Positions 9,666 through 20,990 of a DNA stretch of 64,000 bases are shown here, piece by piece. Source of the stretch: Clusia tigrina (taxonomy: Eukaryota > Arthropoda > Insecta > Diptera > Clusiidae). The notes beneath the pieces were generated by a model that was not told the DNA's origin, ran no database searches, and saw nothing but the letters and a program-made list of their open reading frames with translations. Positions within the stretch are counted from its first letter, which is position 1. Each line of letters starts with the position of its first letter. The DNA lies in NCBI GenBank assembly GCA_920105625.2, contig OV050032.1, forward strand, positions 6,152,129-6,216,128, read 5' to 3'. The position numbers were made by a program, and so were the translations under genes.

Positions 9666-12307
9666 CGTACGACTTGGCTTGCGGGCTTTTATTTCTCTAA
9701 ATATTCCTTGAATTCGTGGTGAAGGGAACGATTTTTTGCTACGAGTATTCAGCGGATTTGCAGTAATCATTTGCGACAGGATATATAAGGATTTTGGTTC
9801 TACCCACTCGTAGAGAGGCAATTTCACACCTCCTCACTACGGATGATTGGTAGTCACGATGCCGCTGCGACTCATTTAATAGCCTCTGCATCATCATTCG
9901 ATTATATCAATGACGGCTCTCATTTACTTGTCAATATCTGTCAATAGCTGTGAAAAGAAAGTGGACAAACGGAGATGGGGGCGTACTCGACACAGCGAAT
10001 CCTTCATGGGAGTCAACGAAGCGTAAAGTTGTTGAAAAATATTCCAAGTAGACGGTATACAATTTGCAGGGACATCCTGCACGAAGCTAAAGCCACGTTA
10101 GAAGCCAAAGCCACGTCAGAAGCACAGAGCGCAATGGATGCCAATGGCATAAAATTACGAGTAAGTAGAATAGAAGGACTTCATCAAAAGGAATGTTGGA
10201 TTAACAAAACAAAATTAACAAAAATGAGTACGATAAATAAAAACCGTCCTTTTTGTGTTCTCTCCCAATCTAAGTTGACAAGCGATTTAATGTGATTACC
10301 CGCTCACACCCAGGAGGCAATTTGCTTTGGCTTGGGAAACATTTAACTGCCCTCCTGCGCACCCTATTATGGCGTAGGGCAAGCGGCACAGTCGCGTTGT
10401 CGGGCCCACCTCTGAACGAGCTTTCTTTCCACACACTCGTACACACTTCGCTAAAGGGAATTACTATACGTAAGACTACTCTACGAGTACTCACAGATAT
10501 CTTCATTGCTCATGTTTCCGTAGGCAACAGGCTGGCTGTCGTTCGCTATCAATCTGCCTGCCCCCGTCTGACACTGCGACAAGACAATTCCTGTTCGAAT
10601 GGCACCGCACGGAGCGATCAATCAAAATCACTCAATAAATCAAGTTGTCAACTGCCGGTTGGCGGTGGGCGGTGGGCGGTGGGCGTTAGGCGTTAACCTT
10701 CAAGTCTCTTGACGCGCAATTACAATTCCGTATTTAACAACAACGACACCAGTGACAATAACAACAAAAGACATCATGTGCATGCCACGATTTGGGTCAC
10801 ATACACTGCTGTGCCGGTCTGGGGTGTGATGGGCGTGCCTGGCGTAATAACTCTCGTCGGTACGGTTGCGTACGTGTAAATAACCACACTTCAGCACTTC
10901 GGAATCAATTAATTTGCCGCAAATTGGCCGCAATGTGCGCTATAATCACTTTCGGGGACTTGCTCTTGCGTTAACGCCCAAGTGCAGTTTAAGCCAAACT
11001 GTGGCCTGCGCGCGCGTTTATGAAGTAGTTTATTATATTCCCAAAAACAATCGAATAACAACAACAACAACGTGTCGAGTTTGGCAACACCCGCGCGCAC
11101 TCAGGAGAAACTCGTGTACTCGTAAAAGTCGAAAATGCGAATCAAGACTGCCGCGGCAGACTCACACACGCTCTTTGGTCTAAAATTCGTTCGTCTTCAA
11201 CGGAGGAGTTGGATTTGTTATTATACACACACGTAGATATGTGTGCAGGTACATACTTGAACATATATATATATAATATATATAAATAATATTTTTCCCA
11301 CTTTTTTTATTATTTTTGTTTTATGATCTTTTGAGTTATCAAAATGCTTATTTCGCACAATGCCCCTTTCCGTGGAGTAGCCTGCCTGCCTTTGTCAGAG
11401 ATTAAGAAATTAAACTAGCTGCGTGTGTGAGTGTGTGTGAGTGTGTGTGTGTCCATGTGTGAGTGTGTATGAGTGGGTGGCAGGCGGGAGGTGGCGGCAG
11501 CTCACACACTTGGAGCACTCATCTGCCGTGCGCCCGATTGCTGGCGTGCGTGTGTGTCTGTTCCGCACTGCGAGATATCATTTAATTGAATTATTTGCTT
11601 TCATTCGGAGTTTTAGATATGTGTGATATCTTTTAACAAGAATCTGATTATCTGGCGGTTATTGGCGGTGAGTTACACACACGGCGCAGCAGCTACTGTG
11701 CTCGCTACTGACAGAGCGGTGAATTGGCACCGTGGAATTAGAAAGGCAGACAGGAAATTAAAAAGTGGAATAGAGGATACTCGCAAACGAATCAAATTTG
11801 TGGTGAGAGACTTTGGGAAGAACGCCGGCATAGAATTGTCAGCTGATCAGGCAACACGCCTAAACAACATTATACGCAAAACAACAAACAGCAACACGGT
11901 CCCAATTGGTCGATTCATCTCCATTCACCGGCACTGTGGCTGTTTTAGTTCAACACATGGAACCATATAAGATGCAGCTGGTACCGGAATTAAAGCCTCA
12001 AGATCATCTTGGAGACCTCATTCTACGGCGGCTGTCCGGTTATATATCATCTTGCTCGTCAATGGTATAATATCATCATGCTCGCCTTTCTAGAGCAGTT
12101 GAAAGATACCCCCCCCCCCCCCCCTCTGGATGAGACTCACTTCTCCCGTAACGGGCATGGTAATTAGCAAAAGTTCCGCTTATGTAGCGCTCCCAATCTA
12201 TACGCGATCGAGAGAAAAGAGTCAACTATATCTACTTCAGTCATAGAACCTCACTTACTCACAATCACAGTCGGAGTTGATCATTACAATCAAAGCTGAA
12301 CATGACC
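9666..12307. other. Gene-free stretch with simple repeats
   Basis: No gene recognised in 2.6 kb. It holds a GGCGGTGGGC run (10,660-10,690), a TA-rich run (11,262-11,290), TG-rich sequence (11,419-11,475) and a 16-base C tract (12,109-12,124). A perfect 12 bp palindrome CTGCCGCGGCAG lies near 11,149 and recurs near 22,277. Confidence 0.5.
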
Positions 12308-12905
12308 GCACCATTAATGTTAATGTTATGTTCAGGGTGGGGCCATCGCCCTGAGGCACAGCGACCACAGAGATCTATTGAGCCAGTCCATTCATTCAGT
12401 TATAGTGATTACTGAGCTCATCAGACCAGTCTGCGATGTTTGCATCAGGTCGTCATCTCCGAGAAAATGTTTGCCGCGGTGCCTTACTCTGGTTCGTACA
12501 AGGGTTGGGCAACTGGTGATTAGATGCCCCATAGACTCATCGTCTTCCAGGCAAAATCTACATAATTTGGTATCAGCGAGGCCCATTCTGTGCAGGTGCT
12601 CTTTGCAGGTGCTCATTGGAGGGAAAGTGGCCCGTCAATGCACCGCACAGAGTCCTCAGTTGATCTCTTCTCAGTGATAGGGCCAATTTAGCCTTTTCTG
12701 CGTTGAAACACAGGAACCTCTTCGAGTGCCTCAGACCCTCTAAGCTGTTCCAGTACTCATTTTTCCGCTGTGTCGTCCAGTTTTTTAGATCCAGCTTAAG
12801 ACCGTGCTTACTGAATCCGAACATTGGACATCCTCCTATTTAGGAGTTGTCTGCCCCTGCTTGAGTATGTCCGCTGCTTCGTTCAATTTTTGATAAAATT
12901 GAGGC
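12308..12905 (-). mobile_element. LINE fragment (family D), RNase H end to 3' tail
   Basis: Read on the minus strand: NEAADILKQGQTTP (end of RNase H), then SKHGLKLDLKNW, LALSLRRDQLRTLCGALTGH and MGLADTKLCRFCLEDDESMG with HLITSCPTL. These are the conserved LINE C-terminal blocks with an intact C-x2-C...H...C knuckle. A frameshift lies inside. The 3' end reads into GGGCGATGGCCCCACCCTGAA and an ACATTA-type tail near 12,308-12,325. Part of this copy (12,768-12,832) is repeated at 13,109-13,173, so two copies of the family are adjacent in the same orientation. Confidence 0.8.
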
Positions 12906-13470
12906 CAGTCATGTAGAATGTCTCCATAACTGGAATTGTGTGTTCGAGAGCATCCCCAAACCGCCCACAAAACAATGGGTAACAAATTCTGTGTGACAAA
13001 ATTAACTCTAGTCTTGTAAAGTGTCGCCATAGCTGAGGTGTGGTCTTCGAAGTTGCTTTCATATAAGACGGGCGCTTGCCTGACACCTGTCTGTCGCCTC
13101 AATGCGTTTCCGCTGTGTCATCCAGTTTGTTAGATCCAGCTTAAGACCATGCTTATTGAATCCGAACATTGGACATGGTCCCCTGCTTTACGCAGAATGT
13201 CCGCTGTTTCTTTGCCTGCGTGTCCCTCATGGCCTCGAACCCTTACCAGAGATTGTCGGAACCGCACCATGATCAATGCATAATTTTTCCAAAAGTCGGT
13301 TCCACTGATCTGAACAACGTTTGATTTCCGCAGAATCGCTTTCCACAGCGACTGGGTTAGACTGGCCGGCCGTGAAGGCCACATATACACCTAGTTTGCG
13401 ATGCCACATGGATATCCATTTAAGAGCTATAGAATGAATCGTTGAACAGGGAGACGCTCTTAGCAAATCT
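12906..13470 (-). mobile_element. Second LINE family D copy, RNase H region
   Basis: The minus strand reads AVESDSAEIKRCSDQW, then VRVRGHEGHAGKETADIL, the final RNase H block with the His and E-x-A-D signature, then a damaged KHGLKLDL. It shares about 65 bp at roughly 90 percent identity with the neighbouring copy. A segment reading TLYKTRVNFVTQNLLPIVLW (12,906-13,100) is not recognised. Confidence 0.65.
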
Positions 13471-13489
13471 TAAGAGAGAAACTATCCCT

Positions 13490-14135
13490 GGTTGTGCGAC
13501 CTCTTCTAGTCCTTCACACCAGGGCGATCCCAGAAGTGATAGGCGCGTTTTAGATATTGCGGGCCATAGTTATAGTAGATGCTCCAGAGTTTCTCTTGTG
13601 CCTTGCTCCCCACATTTCCTGCATTCATTGTTGTTGGTGAGTCCCATCCTTTTGGCGTGTATTGCCGTTTGAAAGTGACCTGCGAGTATTCCTACCATCG
13701 TTCTGCAATCCTTCCTTGGAAATGCCAGTCTGAGTGCCGTACGGTTTGCACTTGCCCTTGGCGATCTTACATGTGGCAATAGTCCACCGTTCTTTCACCT
13801 TTCTCATCATGTCATCTTCAGTACGGCTGTTGATCATTCTAAGAAGCATCAGTACGTTACTTACTTGCTCGTTCCGCTTTTTGCAATGGCATCCGCACTC
13901 TCATTTCTTTCTATGTTCTTATGCCCAGGCACCCAGTAAATATATACCATTGCTGCCTTGCATTGCAGAACATTTCTGGAAGATGCAGAGCATGAAGTTA
14001 AAGCTTTGATCGCAGCCTGGCTATCTATGTAGAAGTTTATTGTGGAGTTCGTAGTTACTGCTATGCAGGCGAGCTCTGCGGATTTCCATGCTGCAAAAAC
14101 TTCCGCGTGAAAAATGCTGCAGTGGTTTGGTTGTC
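13490..14135 (-). mobile_element. LINE fragment (family E), RNase H to C-terminus
   Basis: Minus-strand blocks in order are a catalytic-Asp-like FYIDSQAAIKAL region near 14,020, WVPGHKNIERNESADA near 13,920, CKPYGTQTG, LAFPRKDCRTMVGILAGHF (about 13,700), and NNECRKCGEQGTRETLEHLL with a CPAL-like block down to 13,570. The knuckle residues are intact but frames are interrupted. Related C-terminal coding occurs on the plus strand at 49,440-49,665 and 38,400-38,620. Confidence 0.8.
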
Positions 14136-15440
14136 TGAAGCAAGTCCACAGCGACTAACTTAAATCACAGTTGGCCGACAGCTGATTTCGAGTATAAGAC
14201 CTTTCCAGTGGCTTCGTAGATCGTGTGATCTCTTTGCGAACCTAGCATACGGCAAGTGTTGCTCCGAAAAATGATTGAAGATTGGACTTTTCGGATTAGC
14301 TATACGTTCGCCAGATTTGCGGTGAGTATATGAGCCATCTTCTAATATGCGAACAACCAAGAAGCATCTTTGATAATAATTACCTTTCATTTGATAATAA
14401 TTACATTTCAATTGTTTTTGTTTTCATTTAAAGTTCTAACACGCCAAAGATGTGAAAGCATCGCCAAATTTTCAAATAAACTTCAAACATTAACTTTCAA
14501 CAACCATATCTAAACATGGAAAAGTCCAGTCCACAACTCTGATCAACCAAAAAGTCCTCAAGTAACATAATTAAAACATTCCACAGTAAACATGCAAATT
14601 AAGACAACCCGACAAACCCGTTCAATAGAAAGAAAGTTGGTCCTGCTGAAATTCTGTCAAGAAGGCATGAGAATGCTCTCATTTAACAGCATGGATGGGA
14701 CATAACAACTCTTCTGCCAGAACTGAGACGACTGCATCTGCATGTAGACAGGGGCAAACGCATGATTCATGTCAGGTGCACACCGCTAACGATCTGGATT
14801 GTGCTCGTAAACATGTTCACATTTTATTTACTTATTCATTAATTGAACTAAATAAACAAATGCAGACCGTCTGTGTGGTTAATACTGACTGACAAATTGC
14901 GAAATCACAATACCAAAATATTACTCATACGCACCACTGTGCAAACATTGCACAAGCGGCAGTTAATAAATCGCTTAACCACACATTTGATCAAAGCGTC
15001 TTTGTGTTCCACCTCACTCACAACTCAGTCGCAGTACGCGTGATTTCATATTATTTGGCAAAAATTTATAAAAAAAAGAAACTTTCTTATCAGTATCTGA
15101 TAACACACACACGCCACCCCCACACACACTCCCACACAATCGCCATAATAAACTCGTACGTTTGCTGTTATACTCTACTGTCTGGATAGCAGGTTGAATG
15201 GCATCGGCACGAGGCCCTACTAAAAGATTAGCAGCACCTCAGCTACGCTATTCCCACACAAGGTGGAAGCACCACCGAGTGATTCTATGCCCATCACATC
15301 TATGGAAGCCCGCCTCTAACGGGTGACGGCGAAATCTAGTATCTGAATATCTATCGGAGTGCCACTGAAGACCATTTTAGGAACTGCTTCAATTCAGAAT
15401 GAGAACTTTATGTCCGATCCAAGTGAACTGAACACTCTGC
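14136..15440. other. Gene-free stretch
   Basis: No gene or element recognised. A CA-rich stretch lies at 15,100-15,140. A tandem ATTTCAATTG/ATTACATTTCA-like duplication lies at about 14,378-14,410. Confidence 0.5.
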
Positions 15441-17142
15441 AGTGTAGAATTCTACCATAGTGTAGAGTACTACCATAGTGTAGAGTACTACCATAGTGTA
15501 GAGTACTACCATAGTGTCGAGTACTACCATAGTATAGAGTACTACCATAGTGTAGAGTACTACCATAGTGTAGACTACTACCATAGTGTCGAGTACTACC
15601 ATAGTGTAGAGTACTACCATAGTGTAGACTACTGCCATAGTGTCGAGTACTACCATAGTGTAGAGTACTACCATAGTGTAGAGTACTACCATTGTGTCGA
15701 GTGCTACCATAGTGTCGAGTACTACCATAGTGTAGAGTACTACCATAGTGTAGAGTACTACCATAGTGTAGAGTACTACCATAGTGTCGAGTACTACCAT
15801 AGTGTCGAGTACTACCATAGTGTAGAGTACTACCATAGTGTAGAGTACCACCATAGTGTAGAGTACTACCATAGCGTAGAGTACTACCACAGTGTAGAGT
15901 ACTACCATAGCGTAGAGTACTACAATAGTGTAGAGTACTACCATAGTGTAGAGTACTACCATAGTGTCGAGTACTACCATAGTGTCGAGTACTACCATAG
16001 TGTAGAGTACTACCATAGTGTAGAGTACTACCATAGTGTAGACTACTACCATAGTGTCGAGTACTACCATAGTGTAGAGTACTACCATAGTGTAGAGTAC
16101 TACCATTGTGTCGAGTGCTACCATAATGTAGAGTACTACCATAGTGTAGAGTACTACCATAGTGTCGAGTACTACCATAATGTCGAGTACTACCATAGTG
16201 TAGAGTACTACCATAGTGTAGAGTACCACCATAGTGTAGACTACTACCATAGCGTAGAGTACTACCATAGTGTAGAGTACTACCATAGCGTAGAGTACTA
16301 CCATAGTGTAGAGTACTACCATAGTGTAGAGTACTACCATAGTGTCGAGTACTACCATAGTGTCGAGTACTACCATGGTGTAGAGTACTACCATAGTGTC
16401 GAGTACTACTATAGTGTAGAGTACTACCATAGCGTAGAGTACTACCATAGTGTAGAGTACTACCATAGTGTAGAGTACTACCATAGTGTAGAGTACTACC
16501 ATGGTGTAGAGTACTACCATAGTGACGAGTACTACCATAGTGTAGAGTACTACCATAGTGTCGAGTTCTACCATGGTGTAGAGTACTACCATAGCGTAGA
16601 TTACTACCATAGTATAGAGTACTATCATAGCGTAGAGTACTACCATAGTGTAGAGTACTACCATAATGTAGAGTACTACCATAGTGTCGAGTACTACCAT
16701 GGTGTAGAGTACTACCATAGTGTCGAGTACTACCATAGTGTAGAGTACTACCATAGCGTAGAGTACTACCATAGTGTAGAGTACTACCATAGTGTAGAGT
16801 ACTACCATAGTGTAGAGTACACCATAGTGTAGAGTGCTACCATAGCGTAGAGTACTACCATAGTGTAGAGTACCACCATAATGTAGAGTACTACCATAGC
16901 GTAGAGTACTACCATAGTGTAGAGTACTACCATAGCGTAGAGTACTACCATAGTGTAGAGTACTACCATAGCGTAGAGTACTACCATAGTGTAGAGTACT
17001 ACCATAGTGTAGAGTACCACCATAGTGTAGAGTACTACCATAGTGTAGAGTGCTACCATAGCGTAGAGTACTACCATAGTGTAGAGTACCACCATAATGT
17101 AGAGTACTACCATAGCGTAGAGTACTACCATAGTGTAGAGTC
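15441..17142. repeat. 18 bp satellite array, about 94 units
   Basis: The unit GTACTACCATAGTGTAGA repeats almost without indels for 1.7 kb. Variants (GTCGA, GCGTAGA, CACC, ATTGTG) mark subfamilies. The rare ATTGTGTCGAGTGCTACC variant occurs at 15,691 and 16,105, which are 414 bp or 23 units apart and show a block duplication. One 17 bp unit at about 16,815-16,832 shifts the frame. A 610-codon minus-strand frame spans the array (YTMVVL repeated) only because the period is a multiple of three and the unit lacks stops in that frame. Confidence 0.95.
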
Positions 17143-17589
17143 TGCACCACGGTCGCACCAAGCAATGGGCCCGTGCCAGAGTGGTCTATGTAGTTCCTGA
17201 CACCTTTCCAGAAGAAATCTTCAAACTGTGTTCCGGACATTTAATCAAGAGAACAACCTCAGCGAAATTTTGATAATAACTCGTGAGATATCGTTGCAAA
17301 CATATAAACAAAGGAATCGCTGGGAACAAAAGAAACTCCAAGCTCCATTTCTTAAACACTTACACAGACCCACCGATATACGAGTTTAATCTCTTTCTTA
17401 TCTTTGTTTTCATTGCCATGTTTGTGATACTTGAAGCAATTTAATAACACTTCCAAACAAATACGATTAGAATGGTACTTGAGCTGTGACCTGAGTGGGT
17501 TATTTTGATCGCCTTCTTATTGGCTTCGTTTGTGATGCTATACGAAAACTTCCACACCTGTGCCGACTTCCACAGCATACGAGTATATT
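17143..17589. other. Gene-free flank of the 18 bp array
   Basis: No recognised gene. The short unique reading frame next to the array (17,143-17,240, minus) merges with array sequence and shows no domain. Confidence 0.5.
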
Positions 17590-18256
17590 TATGGAATATC
17601 GATGGGAATGAGAAGGCTGATGAATTAGCGCTCAGGGGGGCCTCTCTCGACCTAACCCATGCGGAACTAGTACCTGTTTCTCTGGGTGCGATCAAGAGGG
17701 GCATCTGCCTGCACTGTCTCTCCTTGGCGGGTAGAAGATGGAGGGCACTTACAACGTGCCATACATCCCGGCCAGTCTACAATAGAGCTAGGTCAAGGGA
17801 TCTTATAAACAGGCAGCTTAGAGACACCAGCCGACTAATGGTGCTTTTACACTGGTACGCATGCGGAGAACATACATAGACCGTTCAATACCTATTGTGG
17901 AAGTTGTAAGGACTCGGACGAGAGGGAAAGAAAGTGTTGTGAGTCAACTACACACAAGTAGCTTGATTCTAACTCACAACAGAATAACTCACTTTCTTTG
18001 CAAATGCCCGGCTCTGGCGGCCGCAAGAAATAGAGCCCTGGGAAACTATTTTCTAGCAAGACTAGCCGACCTCTCTCTCGGGTGCAAGCCGAAGGATCTT
18101 CTAACATACCTAAATTCCACAAAGTGGATCTAGATAACAACCCATGTTTTTTACAGGGTCTAGGAGGGGTTGTGGCGCTAAGGTGCTAATTGTGATTCAT
18201 GCTAGGATGCCGTGGATCAGCCACCATGAACCAACCAACCAACCAACCAACGAGTA
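17590..18256 (+). mobile_element. LINE fragment (family F) with (AACC)n tail
   Basis: Translation starts in the last RNase H block (IDGNEKADELALRG). It continues through PVSLGAIKRGICLH, NRQLRDTSRLMVLL with a damaged GHA, and a frameshift at about 17,870. It then reads CKCPALAAARNRALGNYFLA and DLLTYLNSTKWI before the stop. The 3' UTR of about 110 bp ends in CCAACCAACCAACC at about 18,232-18,254. This is a classic 5'-truncated LINE with a short tandem tail. The cysteine pair of the knuckle is absent because of the frameshift. Confidence 0.85.
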
Positions 18257-18639
18257 AATCGGCAACTATACTGACAGAAACACATGCATGTGTAGTGTAG
18301 GAATCACTAGGGTCGACTGTAAACATACCCTACTTCCTTTTTATTAGGCCATAAGAAGGATTTTGTTCATTGCCGTCGGTTTTTTATAAATTTTCCCCAT
18401 TCGAACTCAGTTTCTTGCCACGAGCTGTGAGACTAAGTAAGGCCACCAAAATATTAATGACGCATAAGAAGGCATTTTTGTCTGAGCACATAAGAGAGAT
18501 GCAGTCTTCCTGCTGCTGTTTCGCACTTTGTGGCGATCTTTAAAACTTTTACTATCGGAAGCAGCTCCCGTGCACTGTAATTGTTCACACTTCATTACCA
18601 AAGGAACCTATTTTATGTATAGGTGTGTGCATATGTAAG

Positions 18640-18730
18640 TGGCAGAGTGTGTGTGTGTGTGTGTGTGCATATGTAAGTGGCAGAGTGTGTGTGTGTGTGT
18701 GTGCGTGTGTGTGTGTGTGTGTGTGTTATG
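18640..18730. repeat. (TG)n microsatellite, duplicated
   Basis: GCATATGTAAGTGGCAGAG plus a TG run occurs twice (about 18,630-18,668 and 18,669-18,727), so the microsatellite and its flank were duplicated together. Confidence 0.9.
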
Positions 18731-20455
18731 TGTGTAGCTTGGTTCTTGGGGAAGTGTTGCTATTTCAGTAAAACTAACACAAGCAAAACTCTGCTGGCAA
18801 TCAGTTAAGGTGGACAGGCCCTTTTGGGCGTTTGGGCCAGTCCATTTTTTGCTTTTGGCGTCCGTTTCTGGCTTCTTGAGTTTATGATAAATCACTTTCG
18901 CTTCATTATGCGTAAACGAGGTTTTGGCATTGCTGCGATTCTGTGTGGCTTCAGCAGAAGATGATAAACGGCTGTGTAAGGACATACAAAAACGGTACGA
19001 TTCGTTGAGCAGCGGCGTTCTGTGTTGTGTTTATGAGATTCTCGTGTTGTCACTCAATTCGGCAAACGGTTCTTAGTCACTCAGTGCGTGAGTGTGTGCG
19101 AGTATGTGAGTGTGAGCGAGTGTGTTAATGTGTGCTTGTGCGTCTTGTCCGCGAGTTCGTGTGCCTGTCACTGCTACATTATTTATTTGAGCACCCCCAA
19201 ACGTTTATCGCAAATGTGATCCATCTTGGTTGCCCTGTCTGCGTTGGAGCGCACATCCAAACATGTCACCGAGCAAGCAATTTCAAGTAAATTAATTGTG
19301 GATTCTTACCACACATCGCAATAAAAAGCGCACAGAAGTACCCGCGATGCCAGCTGAGGGAGGCTGCTGAAATCATCGAAAAGCGGACATTGCATTGTCT
19401 TCATTTACGAGGTACGGGTTTGTCAAGGGAAATTTATTACTGCCACTTTTTGCTCAGCTAATTCCCCATTCGCCGTTGGCTTGTTTATGAGCTGATTAAT
19501 GGATACACTTGTTGACTTTCGCATTCTGCTTTAGAGCAGTACGAGCCGTCTTTTCCATTTGCCAGGAAACGAGTACTAAAAGGAGAGTACAAAAAACGGA
19601 AACAGAAGGCCGCTGGGAACGTTCCTCTGAATGTGGCATTAAACAGTAAATTTCAACACAGTGCTGGGAGCGTTGCTTCAAGTACTTCCGCCTGCTGCCC
19701 GCACCAATACCAATACACTTATGAGTACGTGATCATTGGCAGATGTGGGCAAACGTTTGAAGGTGAAAGTTGGTATTGACAGATTGATTGACTCGCCAGT
19801 GAGTGCTTCCCAGAGCAGCTGCTTCACACAATCAATTGCAGGCGTTCTGAAGAGCTTCGGAATTCCATTAGCTGGCAAAGCAACTCAAGATGCAGCCGAC
19901 TTTTATGTGATTTCTGCTCGATTGGAGCTCTTTAAAGGCAATCTGCCGCCGGCTGTAATACTGTGATGGCATTAAAACACTTTGTCCCTCGATGCCGTGG
20001 AGAGCTAAACACTCAATCGCAAACGCCGTTAGTATCACCACCACCAAAGCCAGCCACGAATAGTCGGTGGGTTAATTGTTTGCGGAAACACCATTGAGCC
20101 TGTTACGGCCTGGCGTGCTGCGTGAGCATTTCACTGCCACACCGCGGGCACCCCTGGGTTGGTCTTGCTTCAGTTCATTCGCTAATTTAATTTGTCCCCA
20201 GAGTTATTGCGTTTTCGCCAAAGCCGCACAACACAATTTCCGCTCTTTATTAATTGCCGTTTGGTAATTTTTGCTCTTTTATTTGATACGCATTTCCTCC
20301 CTAATGAATATTAAATCTGATAAAAGTGTCTCGGAGGCAAGTTGGCAAAATTGCGCTGTCTCTTAAAGGCAATTAATTGATTAAGCGAGCTAAATAAAAA
20401 AGCACATCGAAATTTATGACCGTATTTTGCGGTATTTTACGCTAAATCTGCGTAG
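18731..20455. other. Gene-free stretch
   Basis: No gene or repeat array recognised; TG-rich text at 19,080-19,150. Open frames are under 80 codons and lack motifs. Confidence 0.5.
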
Positions 20456-20458
20456 CCT

Positions 20459-20990
20459 TCAAATATTAACCATGTTTAGATTAGTCAGAAAGGTTCCAAT
20501 ATCATCAGAATTACTAGGGTCACAACCCAGTATTTCCACAGTTCCTGTTCTATATACAAATACGACTTCAATAGGGCATCTCTTTCCCTGAGAGCGGTCA
20601 ACATGCAGCTGGTTATAAAGAGATTTCACCAGTTGTCGAGTGGTCAAATCCATATACGAGGCGCATCCCTGGTCTGTTATGAGTAATTATGGTGTGGTCC
20701 AGCGAGATATAGCATTAAGTCTGGTAGCCGAGCATTTTGCTTGTTGCTTAATGGGCAACCAATGTAGGATTGCAAATAGAGCTTTTGTAGAGGCGGTACG
20801 CAGAGCCACTGCTATCAGAATCGCTGCTGTTCTTCTGACCTTGTCAAGAGGTTTCAGGTTCACCGCCTTGTCAGTTGCGGGCCGCCAGAAGACAGCGCCA
20901 TAGAGAAAGTATGGCTCAACCACTGCCTCTTAGAGCCAGGACATGATTCGAGGCTGGACACCCCATCTTGTTCCATTGCATGATAAGGAA
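20459..20990 (-). mobile_element. LINE fragment (family G), RT C-terminal part
   Basis: The minus strand reads WGVQPRIMSWL, EAVVEPYFLYGAVFWRPATD, AVNLKPLDKVRRTAAILIAV, ALRTASTKALFAILHWLPI. This is the well-conserved LINE region between RT and RNase H (Y-G-x-x-x-W, L-x-x-x-Q-R, A-L-x-x-LL-x-L-P-I). A stop separates it from MDLTTRQLVKSLYNQLH further down. Both RT catalytic motifs and RNase H are missing, so the copy is truncated at both ends. Confidence 0.8.

Noticed and set aside
15408..17240. 610-codon minus-strand ORF with YTMVVL repeats
   Set aside because: The whole frame is the 18 bp satellite. Flanking residues show no domain, and a 17 bp unit changes the repeated peptide midway.
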